A DNA stretch of 64,000 bases from Psychrobacter glacincola (lineage in GTDB: Bacteria > Pseudomonadota > Gammaproteobacteria > Pseudomonadales > Moraxellaceae), in the NCBI GenBank assembly GCA_001411745.2, contig LIQB01000002.1, forward strand, positions 311,892 to 375,891. The letters are read 5' to 3'. The translations under genes were made by a program, and so were the position numbers. Position 1 is the first letter of the stretch; each line of letters starts with the position of its first letter. The notes under the pieces were generated by a model. That model saw only the letters and a list, made by a program, of their open reading frames with translations, made no database searches and had not been told where the DNA came from. Of the stretch, positions 44,467 through 53,278 are shown in pieces.

Positions 44467-45678
44467 TCAAAGCTTAGACAAGCTAATTGCCTGATGATAA
44501 CTTGCTGGGGCAAACTTGATGGTGACAAACAGCATACCGATAAGGCTGATTAATAGCATCCACCAAACCGCTTGAAAACTGCCAGTCGACTCGCGTAGCA
44601 CACCTGCGATATAAGGCGCGATGGCAGTAATAATAAAGCCAATGCCTTGGACAAATGCTGCCAGTGCCCCAGCGAGTTTGGGTTTGGACAAATGATCTAA
44701 CGCGACGGTCAATGTCAATGAAAAGCAGGCACCAAGACCACAGCCAATCAAGGCAATCCATAAGATGAGCAAAGCTGTCGGCATGGTAATCAAACCTATA
44801 AATCCAGCGATTTGTATCCCTACGGCAAAAAACAACCAAGGTCGGCGGTCGAGGCGATGGGCGGATAACATTGGAATAACCAGCGCACCAATGACCTGAA
44901 AAATCGTCATGATACCGATCAGCTCGCCACTACTTTGCGCGCTCCAGCCCAAAGTCTGCGCATAGCTTGGCAACCATGCAATCATACAAGCATATCCAGC
45001 ATTTGCCAGACCAAAATAACTTGCCAGCAGCCAAGCACGGCGATTGCCAAAAAAGTTGATTTTTACCCCGTCGTCTCGATTTTCCATCTGCTCGGAGGGG
45101 CGTCGCCACCACAGCACGAGGGCAAAAACTGGCACTATCAGCCAAATACCCAAACCAGATTGCCAACTGCCGTAATGTTGAGCGACCACGGGACTCAAGA
45201 TAGCGGCAACCCCGCCACCAGTCATCAGTGCAGCAGAGTAAACGCCCATAGCAAGTGGTACGCGTTCAGGATACCAGCGTTTGACCACACCAGGTGCCAT
45301 TGCTTGCACGATGGCGATACCCGTGCCGCCTACTAAGGCACTGGCTATCAGCGTCCCTCCAGTATCTAACCAAAAGCGCCATACACCCGCGAAGGCAATT
45401 GCAAACAGACCGCCTGTGATCCACGCGCTTTCACTAAATCGTCGCCCAATCCAAGGCAACAGTAGCGGAAATATACCCATACACAGCATCGGCAGCACCA
45501 CCAATAAAGAGGCGGCTTGCAAACCCATCGCTGTGCTTAGGCGAATTTCTGTCAGCAACGGACCAGTAGAAGTGATCGTTGGGCGCAGCGTCATCGCCAA
45601 CCCAGCAATTACCAGCATAGGAAACAACAAGGTCAGTATCGACGAACGCGCCGTGGAGGAGATATGATCGGTACTCAT
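44467..45678 (-). CDS. cynX: CynX/NimT-family MFS transporter (probable cyanate transporter)
   Basis: 403 residues, 12 predicted membrane helices. The first helix is followed by TLRPTITSTGPLLTEIR, the R..T...GPLL pattern of the CynX branch. It lies 152 bp downstream of cynS on the same strand, so the order cynT-cynS-cynX is as in E. coli. The role in cyanate movement is inferred from the operon; 2-nitroimidazole transporters are close relatives. Confidence 0.85.
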   Translation of the reverse strand: MSTDHISSTARSSILTLLFPMLVIAGLAMTLRPTITSTGPLLTEIRLSTAMGLQAASLLVVLPMLCMGIFPLLLPWIGRRFSESAWITGGLFAIAFAGVWRFWLDTGGTLIASALVGGTGIAIVQAMAPGVVKRWYPERVPLAMGVYSAALMTGGGVAAILSPVVAQHYGSWQSGLGIWLIVPVFALVLWWRRPSEQMENRDDGVKINFFGNRRAWLLASYFGLANAGYACMIAWLPSYAQTLGWSAQSSGELIGIMTIFQVIGALVIPMLSAHRLDRRPWLFFAVGIQIAGFIGLITMPTALLILWIALIGCGLGACFSLTLTVALDHLSKPKLAGALAAFVQGIGFIITAIAPYIAGVLRESTGSFQAVWWMLLISLIGMLFVTIKFAPASYHQAISLSKL

Positions 45679-45830
45679 GAGTAATATAAAATCCGTATTA
45701 AGAAAGGCAGTATCAAAAAATCACCGCCTGAGTCGCCAAAAAAGCCGACGTCACTATATGCCGAACGCCGACTTTTTCAATAAGTACTACTTTTACAAAC
45801 CGCTGATAAAACTGCTGTTTAAAGCGTCAT

Positions 45831-46301
45831 TTAAAAAGGTTTGAACGGTAGGAACTTACCATCTAGAGTAATTACTGCGCGATCACCACCTTCAGGATCA
45901 GCCACTTTTTTGATATCCATTTTGAAATTAATGGCACTGATGATACCATCACCAAATTGCTCATGAACCAAGGCTTTTAGCGTGGTGCCATATACCTGCA
46001 TCATCTCATAAAAACGGTAGATTGTCGGGTCAGTAGGAATCTCACTACCAACGCTGCCTCGTGATGGAATGCATTGTAGTAACGCGATGGCGTCCTCATC
46101 AAGTCCTAAAGTTTCACCAACTTTTTGGGCGGCATCAGCAGGTAGCGGATGCTGACCTAGTAAAGCGGCAGTGACAAAGACATCACTCAGATTAGTGCCT
46201 GAGGCGATTTGCTCGAATGATAGGTTCTTTGCCGCTTTGGCAGCAATGATGGTGTCCGTTAATGTTTGACGTGCGGTGTTGCTTACTTGAGACTGAATCA
46301 T
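45831..46301 (-). CDS. cynS: Cyanase (cyanate hydratase)
   Basis: A 156-residue enzyme that turns cyanate and bicarbonate into ammonia and CO2 as a decamer. The catalytic residues fall at the same numbers as in E. coli: R96 and E99 in [11 protein letters not shown], and S122 in [13 protein letters not shown]. The C-terminus, [15 protein letters not shown], is typical. An N-terminal helical DNA-binding-like domain precedes it, as in the family. AAGG lies 8 bases before the ATG. It follows cynT by 113 bp. Confidence 0.98.
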   Translation of the reverse strand: MIQSQVSNTARQTLTDTIIAAKAAKNLSFEQIASGTNLSDVFVTAALLGQHPLPADAAQKVGETLGLDEDAIALLQCIPSRGSVGSEIPTDPTIYRFYEMMQVYGTTLKALVHEQFGDGIISAINFKMDIKKVADPEGGDRAVITLDGKFLPFKPF

Positions 46302-46414
46302 AATAATACCTTTTGAGGTTGGTGGTGGTTATTGGATTAATGATGCTTATGAATTATTTGGGTTAATTGATTTTTTGATTATGCATAGTCATTGATAATG
46401 ACAGTTATGTAACG

Positions 46415-47077
46415 CTAAACGGCGACTGCCAGTGGCGCTAGCGGATAAGCGCGAACCTCAGTGTGCGTTGCCAATGAGACAAATTCATTGGTCACGCCAT
46501 CTAAGGCATCGATGTCACCGGACTCGATATCGTAAACCCAGCCATGTAGTGCCAAACGATTTTCTCTTAGCGCTAAACGTATAGACGGATGGGTTTTGAT
46601 ATTTTCGATTTGGGCGATGACATTTTCACGAACCATAGAGGCGACCCGCTCGCTATCACTGCCGTGTTCACGGGCTTCATTGACCACCCGTGCTGAGTCA
46701 GCGTAGCGTAGCCAGCTGCCTACCGCTGGCATATGATCCATGCAGGTGCAGTTGGCAATCGCAGTCATCGCGCCGCAGTCTGAGTGCCCGCAAATCACCA
46801 CATCCGTGACCTTTAAAGCAGTAATAGCGTACTCAACTGACGCCGATACACCGCCAGGCTCAGGACCATAAGATGGGACGATATTACCCGCATTGCGAAT
46901 CACAAACAGACCACCGGGTTCGTGTTGAGTAACAAGCTCTGGCACTAAGCGGCTGTCTGAACAAGAAATAAACAGTGTGCGCGGGTTTTGTTTGGTCGCC
47001 AAATTTTTGAATAAATCGGCGCGCTTAGGATAGGCGTCACTGTGAAATTTTAGAAAACCTTCAATAATATCTTTCAT
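46415..47077 (-). CDS. cynT: Beta-carbonic anhydrase of the cyanate operon
   Basis: 220 residues. The zinc ligands C39, H98 and C101 have the same positions as in E. coli CynT, and D41/R43 form the active-site dyad ([22 protein letters not shown]). It replaces the bicarbonate used up by cyanase. It is the first gene of the operon, divergent from cynR with a 138-bp gap that must hold both promoters. Confidence 0.96.
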   Translation of the reverse strand: MKDIIEGFLKFHSDAYPKRADLFKNLATKQNPRTLFISCSDSRLVPELVTQHEPGGLFVIRNAGNIVPSYGPEPGGVSASVEYAITALKVTDVVICGHSDCGAMTAIANCTCMDHMPAVGSWLRYADSARVVNEAREHGSDSERVASMVRENVIAQIENIKTHPSIRLALRENRLALHGWVYDIESGDIDALDGVTNEFVSLATHTEVRAYPLAPLAVAV

Positions 47078-47215
47078 CGCTTTGGTCTCTGTGTAGTTGA
47101 TGAAAGGAATGATACGCCGCTATTGTTATAAGGTAAAATACTAGTATATTATGATGTAGATAATAATTACTTATGACTAAACCTTGATCAATCCCTAATC
47201 CACACGAGATGACCC

Positions 47216-48124
47216 ATGATTCTTCGGCACATTAAGTATTTTTTGGCAGTGGCAGAGTACCAAAGCTTTACCCAAGCAGCAGCGTCTTTGTACGTCTCAC
47301 AGCCAGCGTTATCGCAGCAGATTAAGCAGTTGGAAGAAGGTCTAGGCGCGACTTTATTTGATCGCTCTGGTCGCCGTGTCACATTGACCGATGCCGGTGA
47401 CGTCTATGCGCGCTATGCCCATAGAGCCTTGCAGGATTTGGAGGAAGGACGGCGCGCCATTCACGATGTGCAGGATCTTAGTCGCGGTGCGTTGCGGATT
47501 GCGATTACGCCTACCTTTACCACGTATTTGCTTGGACCTTTAATCAAAGCGTTTCATACTCGTTATCCGAGTCTCACGCTAAGCGTGCAGGAGATGTCAC
47601 AGGAGCAGATGGAAAAGCAAATACTCGATGATGAGTTTGATGTGGGTATTGCTTTTGAAGATGTGCAGTCTGCCGATATCGATACACAAACCTTGCTGAT
47701 AGAGACGCTCGCACTGGTTGTTAGTAAACATAACCCTCTTGCTAAGCAAGCGGCGATTGACTTGCCAACGCTAAACGCGCAGTCACTGGTATTGCTGAGC
47801 CGAGAATTTGCCACGCGCGAACAGATTGAGCATTATTGTCGCCAGCATGACATTGCGCCAAACGTACTGATGGAGGCAAACTCGCTCAGCGCAGTGATCG
47901 AAATGGTTCGCCATACCCAACTGACCACCTTATTACCTTCCAACATCGCTCATAATTATGATGAGCTGGTGGCGATTACCTTAGCGCCGTCTTTGCTCCA
48001 GCGTATAGCGGTATTACTACAACGAAAAGGTGCGTATCAGAGCGCTGCTACCAAGGCATTTGTTGCGTTGGCACATGAGGTCTGTTCGAACACGGTTGAA
48101 TCCAATGCACTGTTTTTCAAATAG
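47216..48124 (+). CDS. cynR: LysR-family activator of the cyanate operon
   Basis: 302 residues. It begins MILRHIKYFLAVAEYQSFT with helix-turn-helix AAASLYVSQPALSQQIKQLE, followed by an effector-binding domain. The gene is divergent from cynT, the E. coli arrangement, and so probably activates cynTSX when cyanate or azide binds. The intervening AT-rich stretch near 47130-47175 has partial symmetry (ATAAGG and ACTTAT) but no clear LysR box could be fixed. Confidence 0.9.
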   Translation: MILRHIKYFLAVAEYQSFTQAAASLYVSQPALSQQIKQLEEGLGATLFDRSGRRVTLTDAGDVYARYAHRALQDLEEGRRAIHDVQDLSRGALRIAITPTFTTYLLGPLIKAFHTRYPSLTLSVQEMSQEQMEKQILDDEFDVGIAFEDVQSADIDTQTLLIETLALVVSKHNPLAKQAAIDLPTLNAQSLVLLSREFATREQIEHYCRQHDIAPNVLMEANSLSAVIEMVRHTQLTTLLPSNIAHNYDELVAITLAPSLLQRIAVLLQRKGAYQSAATKAFVALAHEVCSNTVESNALFFK

Positions 48125-48171
48125 AATAAACTTAGAAAACGAACGGTCACGATGAGATAGGCAAAAGGCCA

Positions 48172-48558
48172 ATGATGCAAACCTTAATTCACTATTTTTT
48201 TCACTTCGGCATGCCTTTAATTGTGGCTTATGTGTTTTTCCGCAATGATTATAAAAGGGTTTATCTGATACTGCTCGCCACTATGCTGGTCGATTTGGAT
48301 CATCTGCTAGCAACGCCTATTTTCTCGCCCAATCGCTGTAGTATTAACTTTCACCCGCTGCACAGTTATTATGCAATGGCAGTATATGCGGCTATGTTAG
48401 TGCTGCCTAAGCCATACAGAGTCATAGGTTTGGGCTTACTGTTGCATATGCTGACGGATTTAAATGACTGCGTTATGACGTATGCCCAAATCCCCCAAGC
48501 GTTGAATGATGCGCCAGCTCGTGAGCTGGTCATATGGCTAGCAAATAGGTTTAAGTAG
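48172..48558 (+). CDS. DUF6122-like small membrane protein
   Basis: 128 residues with about four hydrophobic helices and conserved-looking polar residues within them (IHYFFHFGMPL, MLVDLDHLLATPIF, FHPLHSYY, LLLHMLTDLNDC). The histidine/aspartate pattern resembles DUF6122 and LexA-inducible-type metal-dependent membrane hydrolases, but no function is known. It lies 47 bp after cynR and could be co-transcribed. Confidence 0.7.
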   Translation: MMQTLIHYFFHFGMPLIVAYVFFRNDYKRVYLILLATMLVDLDHLLATPIFSPNRCSINFHPLHSYYAMAVYAAMLVLPKPYRVIGLGLLLHMLTDLNDCVMTYAQIPQALNDAPARELVIWLANRFK

Positions 48559-48699
48559 TATTTTTTAACTTTTCATCGCATGTTCATTAATCCCGTATTT
48601 ATTATGGGCATATTATATTTTCTAAAGAATCGGATTATTTACTGAGAATTTAGTTCTGCGCTAAGCCTAAATTCAGTATTCAGACAATAAATATAGACA

Positions 48700-48736
48700 A
48701 AAAAAGCCTCACTATTAATAAGTGAGGCTTTTTTAT
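48700..48736. terminator. Bidirectional terminator
   Basis: GCCTCACT (48706-48713) pairs with AGTGAGGC (48721-48728), with six A on the left and six T on the right. It lies between two convergent genes. Confidence 0.85.
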
Positions 48737-48770
48737 TGAATGGCTAGTTTAGTGCTCTATACGACAATAA

Positions 48771-49259
48771 TTATTTAGCAACCGCTTTAAAATTCGCTAC
48801 TTGGTTCGCATTGGTAATGGTCAAGACAGGCACGTTATTGGCATTTTTGCTCATGCTATATTTACCATTTACGGTTGCTAGTGCGGCACTATCAAAGCTG
48901 GCTTGTGGGGCAGGGCAAGCCATTCTTGTGCTTCTTACTGGACCCAAGGTTACCTCGCCATTTGCTACCTTGTATTCAGCACTCATATTGTTACAAGTAT
49001 TCATCAAAGTAACGATATTGCTCCCATTCGCCGTCACAAAATCGAGGGTTAATGGTTCGGCTGGATTAAAGAATAATGGAGTAATGGTCTCGCCCTTGGT
49101 GTTTTTGGCATCCACGAGTTGCCAATGATAGGCTTGCAAGGCATCCGAGGTAATAGGCTGGGTAACGGGTGCACTTGGCGTAGATGTGGTTTGACAACCT
49201 GCTGCCAATGTTCCCACTGCTAAAACGCTTACCATCATTACCTTAGTCATATTTTTCAT
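48771..49259 (-). CDS. META-domain lipoprotein (HslJ-like)
   Basis: 162 residues. The signal peptide ends in the lipobox LAAGC. The META domain follows: AYHWQLVDAKNTKG, VTLMNTCNNMSAEYKVANGEVTLG and the later TRMACPAP, with the cysteine pair typical of HslJ. HslJ-type proteins are linked to novobiocin and heat tolerance in E. coli, but their biochemical role is unknown. It is monocistronic, ending at a shared terminator. Confidence 0.88.
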   Translation of the reverse strand: MKNMTKVMMVSVLAVGTLAAGCQTTSTPSAPVTQPITSDALQAYHWQLVDAKNTKGETITPLFFNPAEPLTLDFVTANGSNIVTLMNTCNNMSAEYKVANGEVTLGPVRSTRMACPAPQASFDSAALATVNGKYSMSKNANNVPVLTITNANQVANFKAVAK

Positions 49260-49457
49260 ATAAAGTCCTTTATTGCTTCAATTATTATATAGAGACATTT
49301 ATCTCAAAATTATTGTGCTTGCTGCCCCAATAACTGACATGAGACGCTAGTAGATGCAGGCATTATTACAAAGCAATGATAGCGATACAAGCGCCAGTAA
49401 CCATTCAAATACCAAGTTGTTTTTATGTTGATAAATCTTTAGCACGGCTCATTGCTA

Positions 49458-49907
49458 TTAGGCGACCACGTCATTACGTTGAGATAGCAGATGGTTTGCT
49501 GGAATAGGAAACACATTGTCATAAATCCAGTTATAAACAAAAGCATGTACCAAGTAGAAAGTAGCCATTGTAATATCCATGAGAAAGGCTTGCCAGAGGC
49601 TGATGCCTAAGTGCCACGCAATTATTGGTAGGAATAATAACAGCAGACCACCTTCAAATAAAAACGCGTGCAACATCCGTAGTGGAACCGTCTTATGTAC
49701 ATTGCCACGTAGCTTCAGCATACTGTGGTCAAATAACAGGTTATAAAAATAGTTCCACAACGTCGCGATAATCGAAGCAGCCACGGCGATAAGACCTATC
49801 GACTGAATATCAAAGCCAAATAACCAGCTTGCCAACGGTACAAATATAATTAAACCTATTATCTCAAAACCCAAAGTATGACGAATACGATCTTTCACGG
49901 TGCGCAT
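49458..49907 (-). CDS. PACE-family multidrug efflux protein (AceI-like)
   Basis: 149 residues with four membrane helices in two repeated halves. E15 in RHTLGFEIIGL corresponds to the conserved glutamate of Acinetobacter AceI needed for proton coupling. LWNYFYNLLFDHSMLKL and TFYLVHAFVYNWIYDNVFP end the two repeats as the family requires. AceI exports chlorhexidine and, as a natural substrate, short diamines. It is divergent from a LysR gene 90 bp away, the usual arrangement for AceI and its regulator. Confidence 0.92.
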   Translation of the reverse strand: MRTVKDRIRHTLGFEIIGLIIFVPLASWLFGFDIQSIGLIAVAASIIATLWNYFYNLLFDHSMLKLRGNVHKTVPLRMLHAFLFEGGLLLLFLPIIAWHLGISLWQAFLMDITMATFYLVHAFVYNWIYDNVFPIPANHLLSQRNDVVA

Positions 49908-49997
49908 GAAGCTTCCTAGTTGAATCAGTTATTTTCGCGCCTATTGTATCTGTTAAACTATTATAACCAAGTTAGAACCTATAGGATTTTTAGATAG

Positions 49998-50876
49998 ATG
50001 AGCCTTTCATTAGAGCAATTGCAAGCCTTTGTCGCCACGGTAGAGACCGGTTCTTTCTCAGCCGCCGCCCGTTATCTAGGCAAGGCGCAGTCTGCTATTA
50101 GCACGGCGGTATCAAATTTAGAAATTGATTTGGACAACAGCTTATTTGTCCGCAGTGGCCGCTATCCAGTCGTAACGCCAGCTGGAGAGCGCTTACTGGT
50201 AGAGGCGCGAGTGATATTAGAGCGTTGTGAGCATTTTCGCGGGGTGGCTAAAAGTCTGGGCGAAGGAGTAGAGAGCCGATTGGTACTGGCGGTTGATGAG
50301 CTGTATCCCGAAGCAACGTTGGGCGGTTTGATGGAAGAGTTTTCACGCCGATTTCCTAGTGTGGAGCTGGAACTATTGTTTCCGCTGATGGAAGATGTCA
50401 GCCGCTTGGTGTTAGAAGATCGCGCCGATTTAGGCATTATGTGGCGTCAAGAGATACTACCTTCAGCGCTGAATTTTCATGGGCTTGGTTGGGTGTCGAT
50501 GAAAATGGTGTGCGCGCCGAACCATGAGCTAGCCCGTCAGCCAGTAGGGTGGGAGGAGTTGAAACGCTATCGGCAATTGATGGTGGCAACACGCAATCAT
50601 AGCGAAGAAAAAGCACGGTTGCGAATAGCATCTGATGTCTGGTGGGTCGAGAGCCAGTGGGTCATTGTTGAGCTGGTACAGCGCAATCTAGGCTGGGCAT
50701 TCGTGCCTGAACATGTGGTAGCCAGTGCCTTGGATAATGGTTTTTTAGTCGAGCCAATATTGGACTTTAACGATCATGATTGGCCAGTGGCTTTAGAAAT
50801 CGTATGGCACAAGCAGCGTCCTCTAGGTAAAGCAGCTGCTTGGTTGAAGTCGGCTGCGATTGCGCTAAATAAGTAA
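49998..50876 (+). CDS. LysR-family regulator, probable activator of the PACE pump
   Basis: 292 residues. N-terminal MSLSLEQLQAFVATVETGSF and helix-turn-helix AARYLGKAQSAISTAVSNLE, then a typical effector domain. It is divergent from the PACE gene, as AceR is from AceI in Acinetobacter, so that gene is its likely target (inference). No terminator is obvious directly after it; a hairpin occurs 215 bp downstream. Confidence 0.87.
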   Translation: MSLSLEQLQAFVATVETGSFSAAARYLGKAQSAISTAVSNLEIDLDNSLFVRSGRYPVVTPAGERLLVEARVILERCEHFRGVAKSLGEGVESRLVLAVDELYPEATLGGLMEEFSRRFPSVELELLFPLMEDVSRLVLEDRADLGIMWRQEILPSALNFHGLGWVSMKMVCAPNHELARQPVGWEELKRYRQLMVATRNHSEEKARLRIASDVWWVESQWVIVELVQRNLGWAFVPEHVVASALDNGFLVEPILDFNDHDWPVALEIVWHKQRPLGKAAAWLKSAAIALNK

Positions 50877-51091
50877 TATTAAGCGGTCAATAATAGCGAG
50901 TTTTAAAGGGTCGTCCATTTATTGCGGGTGTACTATCTATAAAGTTCATAATTTGCCGATAGATTTTAATAGGCTATAAGTTTGAGTAGGTTATAAATTT
51001 AAACGGTTTTTAATATATAAGCGCTTTAGTGATCAAGTTATACTCTGCTTCAATCCAAATTATGTTTTTAACTTAAGTATTCGATACCGCT

Positions 51092-51120
51092 GAGCGACAG
51101 CAGTTGTCGCTCGCTTTAAT
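51092..51120 (+). terminator. Hairpin, possible terminator of the LysR gene
   Basis: GAGCGACA pairs with TGTCGCTC around a five-base loop; only a weak T-stretch (CTTTAATT) follows. Confidence 0.45.
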
Positions 51121-51186
51121 TAGACGCTTTATCTTTCTCAATTTTTATATTATAGTTACTGAGTTAGGACGTTATTCAGTCAGGAA

Positions 51187-51250
51187 AACAGCAACATAGA
51201 GTTAACCCTCGAGGCGCAACGCTTCACCCTATAACTTCGCTATTGCTGTT
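51187..51250 (+). other. 64-nt three-step hairpin, possible structured RNA
   Basis: Three nested pairings: AACAGCAA-c-ATAG with CTATTGCTGTT, AGTTA with TAACT, and GAGGCG with CGCTTC (one G-T pair) around CAA. No T-run follows, so it is not a simple terminator. It lies 288 bp before the unknown 295-residue gene. Confidence 0.45.
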
Positions 51251-51538
51251 AAATATCAATACTCTGGCTGGCATTAATCATTATTTTTCTAATCAACTAA
51301 ACCCAAGCCACTCATAAATCATAGGCTGTCATATCAATGATGGCACAGATTTATATTGTTAAAAATAAGTTTAAATAACTTCTAAAATAATCATTGAAAC
51401 ACTCATTTTACTTTTTAACGTTGCTCTAAAAGCGGCGGACAAGCTCGTCTGACTTAAATTTGATCTGAGAATTAAAAAAAATTAAAAATACTACAAGCTA
51501 CTGATATTCAAAATAAATTAAAAAATAAGGACAATATT

Positions 51539-52426
51539 ATGACAAACACAACTAACACTTTTGAGCAAAAACGTATCGATAATTTAAATTGGTCAAGTGG
51601 ATCAAAACTGCCTAAATCCATTCAAGATAAGGTACAAACTAAACCAAAGATACCGTTGTTTTATCTGCATAACGAGTCTATCAATAACTATGAAGATGAT
51701 ATCTACTTTGTGAATAATAGCGATGAGACATTGAGCTTTGTTGCTCCCTATGAGCTGATGAAGAGAGATTCAGATTGCTCTGAGGTAGTGGTTGCTGCCG
51801 AACCAAGTGAACGTGATATATCCCTCACTTATACCGATGTTTTGCCCAAGCAAGGCGTGAGAATTGATCGTCAACATATCATCTATGATAGTGATTATCT
51901 CAATCAGATTATTGTGTATACCATGAGTCGTGCTAGCAAGGAGATGTGGGGAATATGGCGTTTGAATGTGTGCGAAAAAGGCATGTTTTCGTCTTGTCCC
52001 TTGCTATGGGAAGGTGGCGCCAAACCCTTATCTGTTGTGAGTGCAGACAAACGAAATGATCCCAAAGATCGTCCTATTTTACCTTGTGTATTGCCCATAC
52101 GTCAGCAGTTATACCAGCAATGGGCGAAACATTATGACCACGCGAGTGCAAGCTTGATGAGGTCTATCACAGATATGATCTATCGCTATGACTTTGGTAT
52201 TGTGGGATGTTATTACAATGATACTTGGGATGAGTACAGCAGTGAGGCAGAGCAAATCGCTAACATGCTGATTGAGGAGGGTGCTGATAGCGCCGATGAG
52301 GTTCTCGCGATGATGACTGCGGTCTATGACGTGTCATTTGGTGCTGGATATACGAGGATTCCTATGGATGTCGCTGAGCGCATTTATGGTCTATGGTTGA
52401 AGTATAAAAGTAATGCTAATAAATAA
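51539..52426 (+). CDS. Unknown protein, 295 residues
   Basis: AAGGACA precedes the ATG. No signal peptide or membrane helix is seen, so it is probably cytoplasmic. The N-terminal half looks beta-rich (IPLFYLHNESINNYEDDIYF, ETLSFVAPYELM). The C-terminal half is helical and acidic (EEGADSADEVLAMMTAVYD). It contains several cysteines (for example VCEKGMFSSCPLLW). I recognise no family. It is followed after 23 bp by a hydrolase gene, and the two are probably co-transcribed. Confidence 0.6.
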   Translation: MTNTTNTFEQKRIDNLNWSSGSKLPKSIQDKVQTKPKIPLFYLHNESINNYEDDIYFVNNSDETLSFVAPYELMKRDSDCSEVVVAAEPSERDISLTYTDVLPKQGVRIDRQHIIYDSDYLNQIIVYTMSRASKEMWGIWRLNVCEKGMFSSCPLLWEGGAKPLSVVSADKRNDPKDRPILPCVLPIRQQLYQQWAKHYDHASASLMRSITDMIYRYDFGIVGCYYNDTWDEYSSEAEQIANMLIEEGADSADEVLAMMTAVYDVSFGAGYTRIPMDVAERIYGLWLKYKSNANK

Positions 52427-52449
52427 AAAATCCTTAAAAGGAGAGCACT

Positions 52450-53034
52450 ATGATGTTTCCTATTGAAAATAATGACACGTTTTTACTGTTCTTTCACGGT
52501 CTTGATTCGAGTAATGAAACCACTAAATATACTTGTATTAGCCGTGAGCCTAAAACCTGCCAAACCGTTAATTATCGAGAGAATTTCAACGAGATTTTCG
52601 ATATTTATGAGGCGTTAATTTTAGAAAAAATGAAGCAGTATCCGCGAGTCGTCTTGGCAGGGCATTCACTGGGTGGCTGGTTTGCCAATTATTTTGCCCA
52701 CAAATACAATTTACGTGCGCTATTAATAGCACCTTGCATTTATCCCAGTGAGGTTTTAGCCGATCGCATACCAGACGTGGCTGATATGAAACTGTCATTT
52801 CCGACCTCGAATACTGAGATGGTAAGAGTCATGGTTGAGGTTGATGATGAATGCTTAGATGTGGCAATCGCCAGACGTACGCTCGTCAACTTACCTGACA
52901 GCTGGGAAGTGGAGTATTTTGAGCGTGGTCATCACCGTATCGCCCGTAGCGAAGATATTTGGTATCACTTGGTTCATCTGTGCGAAGACCCCATTGTTTG
53001 GATGGATGACGCGACATATCATGGGGAAGATTAA
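52450..53034 (+). CDS. YqiA-like alpha/beta-hydrolase
   Basis: 194 residues, the size of E. coli YqiA (UPF0227 esterase). FFHGLDSSNETTKY lies at the N-terminus, and the nucleophile elbow is LAGHSLGGWFANYFA. The acid is probably the first Asp of MVEVDDECLD, and the histidine lies in ERGHHRI. A small cytoplasmic esterase or thioesterase is likely; the substrate is unknown. It lies 23 bp after the unknown 295-residue gene with AAAAGGAG as ribosome site. Confidence 0.8.
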   Translation: MMFPIENNDTFLLFFHGLDSSNETTKYTCISREPKTCQTVNYRENFNEIFDIYEALILEKMKQYPRVVLAGHSLGGWFANYFAHKYNLRALLIAPCIYPSEVLADRIPDVADMKLSFPTSNTEMVRVMVEVDDECLDVAIARRTLVNLPDSWEVEYFERGHHRIARSEDIWYHLVHLCEDPIVWMDDATYHGED

Positions 53035-53091
53035 ATACAATCTGCCTTGCAGTAAGACCTTATTAATTACTATTATAAAGAACTAAAAAAC

Positions 53092-53278
53092 TATCGTGGG
53101 TTTAACGGTTTGCCAAGTTTTTCAATAATCACTTAGCAAACATTGCAACTTCCAGCACGATATAAAACTACTCTGGTAAAGCGCATGAGCCTGTACTCCG
53201 ACAAGGCTACCCATGCCTGATTTGACTTGCCTATTTGGGCTTATTTTATTTATTATTGTCGGAGTTCAGGAGTCACCG
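53092..53278 (+). ncRNA. Structured 5' leader, copy B (candidate cis-regulatory RNA)
   Basis: The counterpart of 27999-28199. TATCGTG (53092-53098) pairs with CACGATA (53156-53162), and ACTCCGAC (53195-53202) with GTCGGAGT (53258-53265), just before AGGAG. The internal hairpin is TTTGC-c-AAGT / ACTT-a-GCAAA, different in sequence from copy A. The blocks TTGCAACTTCCAGCACGATA and GGTAAAGCGCATGAGCCTGT are identical in both copies. Confidence 0.6.
53185..53220 (+). CDS. Possible leader peptide (11 codons), copy B
   Basis: The frame MSLYSDKATHA ends at TGA. The start, first six codons, alanine last codon and stop position equal those of copy A. A shared length with diverged codons 7-10 may mean that the peptide's position matters more than its sequence, or that the identity is a by-product of RNA structure. 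Confidence 0.35.
   Translation: MSLYSDKATHA

Larger units (their letters stand above)
50877..51538. other. 660-bp gene-free region with two hairpins
   Basis: No supported ORF. It contains a hairpin GAGCGACA/TGTCGCTC at 51092-51112 and the long three-step hairpin at 51187-51250. After these come about 290 bp of AT-rich sequence leading to the next gene. This marks the start of the accessory block of poorly known genes. Confidence 0.55.

Noticed and set aside
51187-51260. Integron attC site or cassette array before the unknown genes
   Set aside because: GTTAAAT (51248) fits the right-hand core, but no matching RYYYAAC core lies at the other end, the gaps between genes lack repeats, and no integron integrase is present.
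53213-53278. Hydrophobic N-terminal extension (signal anchor) of the 53279 gene
   Set aside because: The same stretch in leader A is shifted by one base, with a one-base change later, so the reading frame is not kept. The RNA pairing is kept, and a good ribosome site precedes 53279.
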